NCBI GenBank assembly: GCA_023078555.1
Contig: CM041198.1
Coordinates: 10,277,836 to 10,341,835, forward strand
Origin: Ulva prolifera
Taxonomy: Eukaryota > Chlorophyta > Ulvophyceae > Ulvales > Ulvaceae
DNA length: 64,000 nucleotides
Reading direction: 5' to 3'
The notes beneath the pieces are model-generated. The model did not search any database. It was not told the DNA's origin and saw only the letters and a program-made list of their open reading frames with translations. Positions 11,640 to 23,589 of the stretch are shown one piece after another. Position numbers and translations under genes: made by a program. The stretch's first letter is position 1, and every line of letters starts with the position of its first letter.

Positions 11640-12268
11640 GAACGCGTGCAGACGGGTATGTCGCAATCGAACACGTACGAAAAAGCATCGATCGCGTTCT
11701 ACGCTGCCGTTTCAATAGCCGTGCGTACACGAAATGCATAAACCCTGCGACGCGACTACTATTCAGCTTGTCGTATGGCCTGAGCAGTGCAAGACTGCGC
11801 CAAGAGAGCCAAATGCGTCACGGGCATGAACACATGCCCGAATGTTGCAATTGACGAAGAGTATGCACATCCACAAGCGACTTTGGAGGGCCTGGCGGTT
11901 ATGCCACATTACATCAGTATATCCTGTGGAGAGGTGACGAGATAGATACCATCGCGAAAACTGAAAGTGTCGAAAACTGAAAGTGACATTGTGATGTCTC
12001 AAATATACTAACCCCAATTTGTGTTTCCGGCTCAAAAAGTATGGTACTTTAGATAAGTTCGGAAGGTATGCCCGTGTTGCGCTGTTGCAGCCTGGAATCG
12101 CACCCCTGGCCATAAGGTGTACGTGCGAAACGCAACCGCGACGATAACATCAAGTGGAGACACTACATATGAGGTCGATGCTCATATGTTGGTGCAGCGT
12201 TACTTATTTTTTTGCTTGTTGCACGCTCGTAATTCGGTGATACGGCGACCAGCGCCTGCGCATGCAAC
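11640..12268. other. Intergenic region; no gene seen
   Basis: About 630 bp between two divergent genes. It should contain both promoters. A short direct repeat of a GAAAACTGAAAGTG-like unit occurs at about 11953-11985. The minus-strand ORF at 11763-12113 shows no recognisable protein. Confidence 0.35.
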
Positions 12269-14999
12269 ATGTATCCAGCGGAGGCTGAAGCCAAAGATCT
12301 TGTGGCGGAGCTCTGCAAGTTGTTTTATGATCAAGGATGGGTGTCAGGCACAGGTGGTGGGATTTCTATCCGCTGCAGCGGGAAGGACAGCGGGTCCACG
12401 TCCCTGGTCATGGCGCCCTCTGGAGTGCAGAAAGAACGCATGCGACCAGCTGACATGTTTGTCCTGGACATGCAAGGGGAGGTTCTCCACACACCAGAAG
12501 CACGTCCGCCGCCGTACAGGCCCCCTAAACTGTCAGAGTGCTCGCCCTTGTTTATGTTGGTGAGCTCCCAGGCTGTGGCGTGAGGGTGCCGGATCATGCG
12601 ATGAAGTCCAGGCGCCAATTGTGCGTCCAATTGGACATCTGCATGCCTGACAGGTATTTCATGTGCATCATGCTGGTGTTCTGTTCACTTCAGCGCATTC
12701 CTGTCCTGATTGGCTGGTACCTCGATAATAACAGCACAGACTGAGCACAGACTCATCCAAATGTCCATTCCTGCAACTGTACGACCTCGCAATGTGTGGA
12801 TGTGCGGACGCCAAGTCGGAGTAGCTGCACGTGGTGCCTGTGAGCATTGCACAGCCCTAGATGCTTGCCGCATCCCGGACTTGTCCGCCACTCGGGATTC
12901 TCAAGCTGGGGCACCTGTGGGCATGGGCGATACACAAGTGGGTTCTGTGTTCCGCTGCAGCTGCATTGGACGAGAACGTATTCGGGTTGAAAGACGTATA
13001 GAGTGCAATTCAATGTTTGCTATTATCTGTGCAGCACATAGTAGCACAGACGTGCATTCGGTCCCAATCCAGGTCAAATCATGTAGCGCCACACAACTGT
13101 AGGCGTATGACCACCGAGACGCTGGGGCTGTGATGCACAGCCACAGTGTCAATGCCATGCTTGCCACTATGCTGGACCCATCCGCATCCGAATTCAAGTG
13201 CACCCACCTGGAGATGATGAAGGGCATCGCCGGCCACGGCTTTTATGACAAGTTGACCGTCCCAATCATTGAGAACACAGCCCGCGAGTGTGAGCTCACG
13301 GACCGTATGCGTGCTGCTATGCTCCAGTATCCCCGCTCCAATGCCGTGCTGGTGCGACGTCATGGCGTATACGTCTGGGGCAAGACATGGATTGAGGCCA
13401 AGACGCAAGCGGAGTGCTACGACTACCTGTTCCAAGCTGCTGCTCAGATGGTTCACCTTGGGCTTGACCCAGCGAGACCCCCTGCCGCCGTGATGGCCAC
13501 TGGTGCCGCCTCAGATGCGGCTGTCACCGGCCAACATGACACCAGTGATGCGGGTGTGCTGTGCTCTTGACCCCGACGTACAGGGCAATGTGTCTGGATG
13601 CATACAGAATGCAGTGCTCTGGCTGTCGTGTACAGTTTCTCTTGGAAGGCACTGCCCACATGACGATTGAGATATAGAGGGTGGTCACGCTTTGGGTCTC
13701 CCCAGGCTGCCACCGGTCACAATGGACTGGTGTGCAGCGGCACACGAATTGTCGTTGTTTACAGATCAGCCGACCAAGCGCCGGCGCGTACCTGTGCGAT
13801 TGCCAACCTGCGTCGTGCTGGACATTGAGGGAACCATCGCGCCCATTGAGTTTGTCACCCAGACGCTGTTCCCTTATGCAAAGGTCAACGCCCGCTCTTT
13901 CTTAGAATCTACGTACGACTCCCCAGAGACTCAGGAGGCCATCAAGATGCTGACTCATCAGGCCGACCAGGTCTGTCGATCTCTGCTCAGCACTTTGTGT
14001 ATCCTGACCTGTGGTCTTCCCGTGCTGGGGTAATCGACTGTATGTATCATACATGATGCGTATTACACCATTGACCATGCATTTGCTCTGCGAATATCTG
14101 AGCGAAACTTGTCACAGCCTACCAAATGCATGCCGTGATCTTGCTGCAGGATGTTGAAGCTGGCATGGTCGGTGCGCAACTCATTCCATGTGGAGATAAA
14201 GGCGCACAGATCAATGCGTGCGTGGCCAATATCAAGGCACAGATGGAGGCCGACCGCAAGACAACATCTCTGAAGCACCTACAAGGCCTTATCTGGACGG
14301 GCGGCTATCGTAGCGGTGCCATCCGCGCTCAGCTTTTCAGAGATGTCCCAGATGTGTTGCAGCAGATGCGGGACCAGGGCATCAAGACTTACATCTACTC
14401 CTCAGGATCCCGACGTGCACAGCGCGACCTCTTGGCCCACACACAGGTGTGGATCCTGTTCTGTTCTTCACAACGTCCATTCCACCGATTTCAGTGTACT
14501 CAACCTGACTCCTGCATGCATTTTTGCGACTTGCAGGGCTGATGCCGCATCAGTGATGCGCGATCGATCATGAGCTAGCCCTCCAATATGTTTTGGATAG
14601 GGTTATGCGAACTCGTGTACGTGGATCTCAAGATACGCATTACGTCCATACCTGATAGACATGCTGGGCAATCATCTGGCTAGGTAGCAGATAGCTGGGT
14701 GCATGCAGGTTGGAGATGTTCGTCCATACCTGATGGGTTTCTTTGACACGACGTCAGGATCGAAGCGGGATGCCAAGAGCTACGGCAACATTGCACAGTC
14801 CCTTGCTGTAGACTGCCCGGGCGACATCCTATTTGCTACAGATGTTCTTTCAGAGGCTGTTGCGGCACAAGAGGCGGGCTGGCAGTGTGTGCTGGTGCAA
14901 CGGCCAGGCAATGCACCACTGCCAGAGAATCCGGGATTTCCGGTTATTGGTAGCATGGACAACCTGCTGTCCGACAATCTAGCCAAGGTGGCTTCTTAA
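12269..14999 (+). CDS. Methylthioribulose-1-phosphate dehydratase / enolase-phosphatase E1 (MtnB-MtnC fusion)
   Basis: Two consecutive steps of the methionine (Yang) salvage cycle in one polypeptide, as in plant DEP1 proteins. Exon 1 is 12269-12559, exon 2 begins at 13103, exon 3 is about 13706-13970, exon 4 is 14150-14446 and exon 5 is 14709-14999. Exons 1-2 form the class II aldolase/adducin-type dehydratase: [23 protein letters not shown], the Zn-ligand motif AVMHSH and the third-ligand region [12 protein letters not shown]. Exons 3-5 form the HAD phosphatase: nucleophile motif [15 protein letters not shown], the lysine-containing [16 protein letters not shown], and ILFATDV. The intron between exons 2 and 3 is the weak point. 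Exon 2 runs into a TGA at 13568 unless a donor near 13560 is used, and CCCCAG at 13705 is a plausible acceptor. Two adjacent single-function genes remain possible. Confidence 0.9.
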
Positions 15000-17215
15000 C
15001 AGTAGCCATGCATTTTAACATGTCCGGGATGCGGTGCCGTTACATTTACAGTCGACTGTTGCACGATGCAACACATCTCTGACGATGAGGGCCGTCTGTG
15101 CTGGACGTCGATAGGGTGATGGTGGAAGGTGGTGACATGCTTTGATGAAAGCAGTCGGCACGGATTCATGCAATTTTAACTTGATTGGTCTGTGTGTGGA
15201 CTTCCTGGACGTCTGGTTTGCAATGTGGATATGCGGGTCGTATCAGTGCTAGTAGTCAGATCGTGCGGCCGTCACGCAGGTGCTTCATTCCCAGGGTGTT
15301 GTACGCATGTTGACTCTGTTCGATGGCCTGGGGTCCGTGCTGGGCTGCATGTATGCGGTGGTAAGATTAAATGTTACACCCCGGCCAAGACAATAAACAA
15401 GTCAGCATATCGTGGTGCGTTCCTTCTCGCTGTAATTTTGCAGCTCGCCGCCTTGACTCCCCTCCTCTAAACCGGATGAATCTCTGGCATTGTACTCAGG
15501 GACAGGGAACTAAAGTGATGTGCTTTTGGCGAGTTGTGTGTATACTGTTCAACGAGTCTTATTGGTGTCAATTACGGGTATGGGAGGTCGTGTTGGTAGG
15601 AGCGTCGCTCATGGGCTGGCAATGGCATGCTATCCGCATGATGGAAAGTCGCCTAGGGGGTCATGCACTCCCGCTAAAGGGTGGGACCAGCAAGGGCGCG
15701 CAAAATCGACGGCGATTTTGACTGATTGGGCAAGCTTTTGACTATTGTTTACGTCTAATGCACAATCTGGGAGGTCTAACTCGTACGATTGGGGAAATCG
15801 GCCCGTATTCGCCAATCAGGCTTCTTGGGTTGGGGAGAATCGCCATTTGGGGAGCGCGGCTCCCCAATCCTCCCCGATCCTTCCCAATCGCACAGCCGCT
15901 TGCCCAATCCTTCCCAAACCATCTCTGTGTAGGCTATATTTGCATTTAGGAGCCCCTGGGGGGTCGCGCCTGTTTCTATGGCCCCGCCAGGTGCGCATGT
16001 GGTGACGTTTTATTTGAAGTCTGACCATCATGCCACTACGTCCCGGAACTCAATGTGTACACACCTGTGTGATACCCATTTAAGGCATGAAATATGTACC
16101 TCAGTTCAGCATACATCCTCTCCCGTTGGAGCACGTATCAACTGACAGACAGCTGTGTATGATTTGTTGTCATTCACCATCGCATCACTCTGCTCATCCA
16201 GGTCAGAGCTCTTCAATCAATTTCAGTCACTTGTATTTAGAGCTATGAGTTCAATTCTGCGGACCGTATGATCGCAATGTAGCATCATGATCACTGCCAA
16301 TGAGCAGCCTCGATGGCAACCATATACCATATCCGGCTGCATTCAGATACGATAATGCCAATCGACATTGTCTGATATAAAAGGAAGAATCATCCGCGCC
16401 ATATGCACGTGTTGAGTGCTTGTAATTGAAGGTGTCACATCCGTTGAGCTGATGCCTCTTTGATAAGGCAGCTGCAATACACTGTAGCCCAGTGTGGATG
16501 TGCGCTGGTGTGGATTCGTGGCTGACTGAAGCGGGCTAGCAGATTATCCAACCAGCTATCTCCTCGGTGTCGTGTGGACATCGATTGAAAAAAAAGACGG
16601 TGGTTCAGAGCAGTTGCAATGTGAAGGCCTCCGTGCAGCTGCAGAGCTAGAAATAGTTCGCAGATCGTGCAGCTCATGAATCAATGCTTACTCCACTGAA
16701 TCCCTGGACTGCCCTGTGTAGTCTCATCGTTGTATAGTGGGAGGTGGTGAGTAGGCTCGGTGAGTCTCTTGCAACATGTGCATTTTCAGTACATGCACCA
16801 TATGTGTCCAGTCTTTCCCAAGGAGGCTACATGAAAATAAAGCATATTTTATCTGATAAGTCTCCGGCGTATCCGTGGAATGATTTTATGTGTCGCAGTT
16901 GTGTTGCGTTGCGAATGATCACCGCATTCTGCTCTCACCAATGCGCAATCCATCAACCCAGTTTGCCAGCAGGCGCTACTGTCTGGCAAAACTGCAATAT
17001 GTTACCGCATGGTCCTATCGCAGATTAATCTGGCATCACCATTGCTGGTGCATGCGCGTGCAGGGGCTTGGAATCTCACAGGATTACGTTGGTAACCTTT
17101 GTATGCCACACGCAAATACATTCAGTACACTATAATTTAACAATTGACGGCCAGATAACCGCTAGCCGGCGATGGTCAGACAGGTTTACGGCAGCCCAAC
17201 GTCGTTACACATGGT
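15000..17215. other. Long stretch without a recognisable gene
   Basis: About 2.2 kb downstream of the methionine-salvage gene. Short ORFs in all frames lack known domains. A perfect 9-bp GC-rich hairpin (TTGGGGAGC, loop GCG, GCTCCCCAA) lies at 15847-15867, inside a zone rich in GATTGGGGA and TCCCCAATC words (about 15780-15920). Otherwise I see nothing. Confidence 0.4.
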
Positions 17216-17779
<564 letters not shown>

Positions 17780-17859
17780 CGCACACGCTGTGTGGGTCCG
17801 GCGAAGGTGCTGCCGTTGCGTGGGTGGTTTGGTGTGAGCTTCGCGTGGCTTGCTGCGTG

Positions 17860-17932
17860 GTGTGCGGTTCCCCTGGTTCTTGCTTGCGGTGCTACCTGCC
17901 TCGCTTGCTTTGTCCTTGTAACACACACACGC
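17860..17932. repeat. Dispersed repeat end, copy 1
   Basis: The stretch GCGGTGCTACCTGCCTCGC through CTTTGTCCTTGTAACACACA recurs with few changes at about 23946-23985. Both copies lead into CA-rich or AC-rich sequence. This could be the end of an unnamed mobile element. Confidence 0.55.
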
Positions 17933-17969
17933 ACACGCACACGCACACGCACACGCACACGCACACGCA
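17918..17969. repeat. (CACACG)n hexanucleotide microsatellite
   Basis: Eight or so units of ACACGC follow directly after the dispersed repeat copy, about 140 bp beyond the ACGC array. Confidence 0.95.
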
Positions 17970-18924
17970 AGGATGATTTCCAAGGGCTCATACTGGATCA
18001 ATCCCAGATGGCTTGAAGCGGTCACTGCAGTGCTGTTGCAATGTTGTGAGATGTCTATCTCACCTTGGCGCGGGTTGTTCGTCGCATGCATGCACACGAC
18101 TCGGATCTGGTGGTAGCGATCACAAATTTGCAGATAAGGCAACACATCCTCCATCGCATAATCATCAGATTATTATTGTTTATACTTTTATGTCATCAAA
18201 ATTTTGCCCTGCATACACATTAGCGCCACGTGCGGACGTCGGTCAGCTCTAGCCATGTGGCTGCGAGGGTGTCGCGCGTCAGTCACATCACGATTCGCTA
18301 AGGCGTAATATATCTCATGACAATGCATTGAGTTCGTCGTGCACTAAAACGAGCACGCCGAGCACAAGTTAGATCTTATCAAAGAACATGCCATTCGGAG
18401 GCACTCAGTCGTAAGGGAACCGAACCCGCTACGCAACTGCCACGCTAGAGTACTACACGAAATTGTCATCATGTCACGTCTGGAGTGAACTTTGACATGC
18501 ACGTTATACTCCGATACGAGCAGTCAGCTTGCCGGAAGTTACATGCATGTGTCAGTGAGCACAATTATACTCGTCACACCATAACGCTTCCACCGAGTCC
18601 GGTGTCGAGCGCATGTCAGCCAATCATGTTAGCTATCCCGCAATTATTAGGGATCCAGTCAGCGTGCTCTACTTTTGTGTAGCACACTAGCGTGGCCGGT
18701 CTTAGTAGGGGTGTTCTGGGTGCAGTCAAAACATTATTTGTACCGTGCACTTGCTGGGAGTCGTCCTTCGGTGTTACAGAGTACGAATTTGAGAACTCTA
18801 TTTCCATCATGTCGTATGCATACGTTGTTTACATTCTTAAAACACTCCTGTGTTAGAAATGCCGATTCCAGTTTCCGTGCTGCGGTGTAAGGCCCAATCT
18901 TTCCAAGCCGTATACATCAAGGTG
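17970..18924. other. No gene seen
   Basis: About 950 bp of unique-looking, AT-richer sequence with only short ORFs and no recognised motif. Confidence 0.4.
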
Positions 18925-19228
18925 CTCGTTTTCAGAACACCCTTCTAATCAGGTCAGACGCGCAGCCTATGTTGAGGTCAAGTCAGGGAAGCAAGTACTC
19001 CATACCTGCTACGCTCAGAGGTAAAACCTTGGAGTAATTGGGGAGAATACTAGTACCATGAAACAGGAAAGATCATGGTTACAGATCATAGTGTGCACAT
19101 CAATATACCGTATGTAATTAAAAGAGTCGTCAGAGTCCGTCCCAAAAAAAACATTTTGGACGACATTAATGCGTCGTCTCGGCTTTTACAGAGAAGAAAC
19201 AACGAATGTGATATATATTGTTTCGTGA

Positions 19229-20020
19229 TGTTGTAATGGCCAAATCTGTCTGCTCAGAAGCACACATATTCCAGATATGCAGGCACCAATTGTGGATACA
19301 TGTGTATGTATCTCAGGCTAGTGCCTTGCAAACTTGAGCCAGGCGAAAGTATACCAAAGGATACCTCAGAATGCCAGCATGTACCACGTCACAGCTGTGC
19401 ACATGAGCTGCATGCATACAGCTACATGTGCATAATTCCACATGCCCAAAAGTGCCACTAGCATTCCTCAACATGTATAATCTCGCATACCAATCCCATG
19501 TATCATGCCACCTTATGCCACAGCCTTTTGGCAGTGCGAAGTGCCAGCTCACTGCATGACACGTCATGCATGCGGCGCATGCATACTCCTGGTCTGCGCT
19601 TGCGCACGCCAAGGGTGCAGCGTCAAAGACCATGCCAGCCAGCCTACGTCTGCGTATCCATGCAGCACGATGTTGCTGCATTGGATTGACGGAGGGTGAT
19701 ACATGCCAAATCCCAATGCCCGCAGCAGATCGCCAGATCTCGCGGGATGCTGCACCCTGATCCGTACAGAGATCAACGAGCAGCGCGATTCCACAGTTCC
19801 ACAGAGCTATCAGTAGCGAGGACAGCACAAAGCAGGGATGGGCCTGGGCACATATATTCCAAGTGTTTTGCTGTGATCGACACAATTACCTTTGGTCGAT
19901 TGGGGCGCTTCTGTTCCAGTCATTCCATCCGTGCTGCATTGTTACCCCTGTCTTTCTCTCCTGTCGTTTCTGTACGCTCGCTAGGGTGCCCAGCTCCCTG
20001 CGCTACCCGATCAGTCAACA
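19229..20020. repeat. Solo LTR of an unnamed 792-bp LTR family (copy 1)
   Basis: Begins TGTTGTAATGG and ends GTCAACA, giving TG...CA and the short inverted end TGTTG/CAACA. It is flanked by CGTGA direct repeats at 19224-19228 and 20021-20025. A second copy lies at 38748-39538. No internal region is seen, so this is most simply a recombination-derived solo LTR. Confidence 0.8.
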
Positions 20021-20183
20021 CGTGATGTCCCGGCTTCTCGTCGCTGTTGTGATGATTTGCAAAACAATGAAATTGTACCGTTGTCCCGTCCCAAGTAGCG
20101 CCAGTACGGCATATGTACCAGAATTGTCCTTTCACAAAGGGACAACTCCGCGCAGCGCTGTCCACTATGCAAACACTGTCGCA

Positions 20184-20434
20184 TCACACATCCAAAACAG
20201 GCCCTATCAATCTCCGCATGTCGTCTTGTTTTAGCTGATTGTGTGCTCGGGCAAGTGTTGCTGCCGAACGTTGCCGCTGCGCACGCTCGGCTTCTCTGCG
20301 ATCTCTATCTGCTTTTGCAACGACATGCTCGGGATTAGTAAGACCATATATCGTTTAAAGCCTGTGATCAATTTTGGGACCGTGCTAGCTGGCTCGTCGC
20401 ATTCCGTAACCTTAATGAAACTCGATGCGCTCAT
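20184..20434 (-). pseudogene. Small conserved ORF of TIR family A (copy A1, frameshifted)
   Basis: Starts MSASSFIKVTECDEPASTVP and includes VPKLIT. A frameshift then joins to NPEHVVAKADRDRREAERAQ and ends GPVLDV-stop. Copies A2 and A3 encode the same layout. No transposase catalytic motif is visible. The terminal GAT-GTGTGA could also be a splice donor, so this may be a first exon. Confidence 0.6.
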
Positions 20435-20577
20435 AGCGACTACTCTCATGCGCCAATCCAAACACAATGAACATGTAATTCAGTATCGGTGTGACGAGCG
20501 TCCAAACAATAGAATGCGGTTGTCCCGACCTTTACAACATATGCCCGACGAACCAAGGAAATATTCAACAGCCCGTC

Positions 20578-21426
20578 TGTTGTGGGATATCCATATCTGG
20601 GGATCCAAGAATATAGATGACATAATCAAGGGAGGAGACATCTAACAAAGGACTCGTTGCTTCAGGTGAGCCCCAGTGGTAGAGCATGTCGTGTGTACTC
20701 ATGAGGTCACCGGTTCAATTCTTACTTTCATTTCTGCCGCGCGACTTTACGCGTTGGCAAGGTACGCTCCCCTCCACGCCGTCATGCACAGTCAGCATGC
20801 TTACCAGCTCAGGCACGCGCATTAACCCCTGTGCACACTCGATGAGACTAACACGCGTCTTGACAGGTATCGGTGAGCAGACTTCGTAATCTGCCTTACA
20901 GCTTCCATCTTCATTACACCTTCCGCTGTGTGAGCTCCTCCCGAGCGATCGCATCCCAGTCAGCATAGCTCTCGAGCTTAAGGGAGTCCCAGTTATATGA
21001 GTTCGGTTATAGCGGGTTGGGCCCCCGTGGACTCGGGACGCGAAGAGAAGGTTCCAACATTCCATCAGGAGCATCGAAGATATCCCACAGTTATCAGATC
21101 TGGATCTCCCTACGCTCGATCCTCGTTAAGGGGGGAAGTGTTGTGGGATATCCATATCTGGGGATCCAAGAATATAGATGACATAATCAAGGGAGGAGAC
21201 ATCTAACAAAGGACTCGTTGCTTCCGGTGAGCCCCAGTGGTAGAGCATGTCGTGTGTACTCATGAGGTCACCGGTTCAATTCTTACTTTCATTTCTGCCG
21301 CGCGACTTTACGCGTTGGCAAGGTACGCTCCCCTCCACGTCGTCATGCACAGTCAGCATGCTTACCAGCTCAGGCACGCGCATTAACCCCTGTGCACACT
21401 CGATGAGACTAACACGCGTCTTGACA
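20578..21426 (+). mobile_element. Terminal-repeat retrotransposon in miniature (TRIM) with 288-bp LTRs
   Basis: Two nearly identical 288-bp LTRs (20578-20865 and 21139-21426) start TGTTGTGGG and end CTTGACA. They flank only about 273 bp of non-coding DNA. A primer-binding-site-like sequence GGTATCGGTGAGCAG follows the 5' LTR directly, resembling the initiator-tRNA-Met site. A polypurine tract AAGGGGGGAAG precedes the 3' LTR. A 5-bp duplication CCGTC flanks the element (20573-20577 and 21427-21431). It has no coding capacity, so it must borrow proteins from an autonomous element. It sits inside TIR element A1. Confidence 0.92.
20669..20722 (+). promoter_or_regulatory. tRNA-like Pol III A and B boxes inside the TRIM 5' LTR
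   Basis: AGCCCCAGTGG (20669-20679) resembles the tRNA A box and GGTTCAATTCT (20712-20722) resembles the B box. The spacing of 32 bp is typical for tRNA genes. The same pair occurs in the 3' LTR at 21230-21283. In the solo copy (33536-33823, minus strand) the A box is AGCTCTAGTGG and the B box is degraded. The whole does not fold as a proper tRNA. Confidence 0.55.
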
Positions 21427-21556
21427 CCGTCTGTCCCTCCATCCACATAGACGACGGCACATAAATAAATTAAAATTCTTTTCGCGTCGAGTCATAGTGA
21501 AACCCACCACGACTCTTTATATTACATACGGTATACACATTGACGGTCAAGGTTAC

Positions 21557-21913
21557 TGTCAGAAATGCTTAATTTGCGCAGGTCAGACGCGCAGTCTTCA
21601 CGTCAGGTCAGGTCAGGCTGCCAGTGTTCCATACCTGCTGCGCACAGAGGTAGAACCGAGGAACACTAAAGGGAAGAAGCTAATACCGTGAAACAGTAGA
21701 GAGAATGGTTACAGATCATAGCGTGCACATCCATATATGCACACTGAACACTCAAGGTTACGGCGGGAAACCCTCGCAGGATCTCCCTCGCTACACCGGG
21801 ACAATCCCGCTGGCGGCTTACCCCTGCACCGGATCCGTAGATCGATCGTGCATGGGTGCACCTGTCACCACACTGCTGCCCGCATGCTGCCCGCAGGCTC
21901 ATGCATTGTGACA
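21557..21913 (-). repeat. Solo LTR of copia-2 family, inserted in an older LTR
   Basis: On the + strand it runs TGTCAGAAATGC to GCATTGTGACA, that is, reverse orientation relative to the element. Perfect GTTAC duplications flank it (21552-21556 and 21914-21918). It is 10 bp longer than the 347-bp reference because CCCGCATGCTG is duplicated near its end. Confidence 0.93.
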
Positions 21914-22064
21914 GTTACAAAAGGAGATCCTCGCAGGATCTTCCTCACCACTCCTGGACAATCCCTCTAGCGGCTTACCCTTAAACTGGATCCGCGGATC
22001 GATCGTGCATGGGTGCACTTGTCACCACACCGCTGCCCGCAAGCTCATGCATTGTGACACTCGT

Positions 22065-22913
22065 CGGCAAACCTGAGGCTTCCACCTCTCTCGGCATGCA
22101 ATGTCATTCAAAGACATACATTGTTGCCATACGAAACACTCATCCAGTTACTATGCAGTGCCTGTGGCAGCCGATGATACATCTTTGCAGCCATTTTTTC
22201 TGCAAGAAACATCACAACCACGCCCATAGTGCCCCATGCCGAACATGTATTGCCAGCTTGACGACTTTAGAGACGACCAAGGTGCTTAGCACCGGTGGCT
22301 GCATGTTCCTACCGTGCTGTTGCATTGCTTGCTCGTGACCCCACCAAGGTTGACAAACATGGCCTGCGCTCGCCTCCTCTGTTACGATCTCCCGCAAGAT
22401 GTGCACAGTGCCTCATGAGCTGCTCTCCCGGGGGCTGTTGCTGGTGTGACACGGTCTGCAACGTAATCCCTTTGCTCCATGCTTGTCCCCAGCACTCGAG
22501 TTGCAGTCTGCAAGCTCTGTTCCGGGACGGATGTGGGGTGCTTGTGTCCGCCCGGCTACATCCATTGTGGCGGTGGTGCCTTACACACGTATGTCGATTC
22601 AGTGGTGAAATGTACAGCCACTACGGTCCCTTTGTGTTATTGTCCGACAGCGTTGCTATCGCTCCTTGGCCCCTCGTGGAACCCTGCGCACGACTTTGTG
22701 GCGGCTGACTGAAGCGCTGATTGTTGGAGCGTGCTTGCAAGTGTACGTTTACAATTTGGTGTGTTTATTCCATGCAATGGCTACACACGATCGAAGTTGC
22801 GCCGCGCTTTGGCTCAACAAGTGCACACCGTTGCCCCGCTGATGGCACGTCATGCGGGCAAGGCAGTTTTGACGGGGCTTGCGATTGACAGAACACCTTT
22901 CTTATACATGCCA
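22065..22913. other. No gene seen
   Basis: About 850 bp with short ORFs only. The phrase GCTGATGGCACGTCATGCGGG near 22839 recurs, slightly changed, near 26212 next to a retroelement ORF, so parts may be retroelement debris. Confidence 0.35.
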
Positions 22914-23317
22914 TGTTCAGATCAGGTCAGGTAGCCAGTTTTCCATCCTGCTGCGCACAGAGGTAGAACCGAGGAATACTAGGAGGAGATGCTAATACCG
23001 TGAAACAGTAAGGATAACGGTTACATATCACAATGTGCACATCAATATATGCACACAGACAGGTCAACATTGCGGCGGGAGAACCTCGCAGGATCTCCCT
23101 CGCTACCCCGGGACAATCCCACTAGTGGCTACTCTTTGTCATGAATTCCGTCGAAACTAGGTCAAAGCTAGTCAAAGCACTCAACTGTGCAGCGAGAGCT
23201 ACTCGCACCTCTAACAAACACCTAGTTTGTTACACTCTTGCACCGGATCCGCAGATCGGTCCGTGCAAGGATGCACCTGTCACCACATTGCTGCCCGCAG
23301 GCTCATGCATTGTGACA
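22914..23317 (-). repeat. Degenerate copia-2 family LTR with a 97-bp insertion
   Basis: Aligns with the reference LTR from the GGTCAGG region to the GCATTGTGACA end. Within it, 23137-23233 is extra sequence flanked by the direct repeat ACTCTT (23131-23136 and 23234-23239), a small insertion with its target duplication. The inserted piece contains the inverted pair AAACTAGGT ... ACCTAGTTT. Confidence 0.75.
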
Positions 23318-23589
23318 GTTGTCTCGTCCGATGTCCTCACGCCGCTCACATGCCACCCGGCCTAAGCGGCAGCACGCCCTCATCCCTGGCTGCTTGTTGG
23401 GCGGTTGTTGCCGCTCGCAAGCGCGGACCTGCCGATTTTGTGGCTGTGACGGCACTTGCTTGCTGTTCGCCCATATGGCTGGACTTGCGCTCGGCGTGCC
23501 GAGACGTTGACGACGTTCTTGCCGTGCGTTTGTGTGTAGCCCGACGTGGGAGCACGACTGGGGGTTCTAGCAGGGCGGACTAGGGTTTG

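Larger units (their letters stand above)
19106..21533. mobile_element. TIR element family A, copy A1, carrying two nested insertions
   Basis: The left end CCGTATGTAATTAAAAGAGT and the right end, reverse complemented, CCGTATGTAATATAAAGAGT are terminal inverted repeats flanked by TA on both sides, a target site typical of Tc1/mariner-like or Stowaway-like elements. Removing the nested solo LTR (19229-20020) and the TRIM (20578-21426) leaves a unit of roughly 780 bp, close to the sizes of copies A2 and A3. It carries the minus-strand small ORF at 20184-20434. Confidence 0.85.
18930..22059 (-). repeat. Old solo LTR of the copia-2 family, split by nested insertions
   Basis: Fragments at 18930-19105, 21534-21556 and 21914-22059 align in order with the roughly 347-bp LTR seen intact at 59417-59763. 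The direct repeat CTCGT flanks the whole unit (18925-18929 and 22060-22064), the 5-bp target duplication of the original insertion. Two later insertions split it: a TIR element at 19106-21533 and a younger solo LTR at 21557-21913. Confidence 0.85.

Noticed and set aside
12710-13102. 130-codon + strand ORF between methionine-salvage exons
   Set aside because: It lies within the intron defined by conserved protein on both sides and has no homology of its own.
1-15000. Bacterial operon or plastid origin for the dense left part
   Set aside because: Conserved proteins are reconstructed only by joining GT-AG exons, and genes alternate strands, so this is nuclear DNA.
19313-19885. 190-codon minus-strand ORF inside the 792-bp LTR
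   Set aside because: The second LTR copy breaks the frame and no domain is visible, so it is treated as non-coding LTR sequence.
20665-20735. A tRNA gene in the TRIM LTR
   Set aside because: A and B boxes fit, but the acceptor, anticodon and T stems do not pair properly, so it is tRNA-like and not a functional tRNA.
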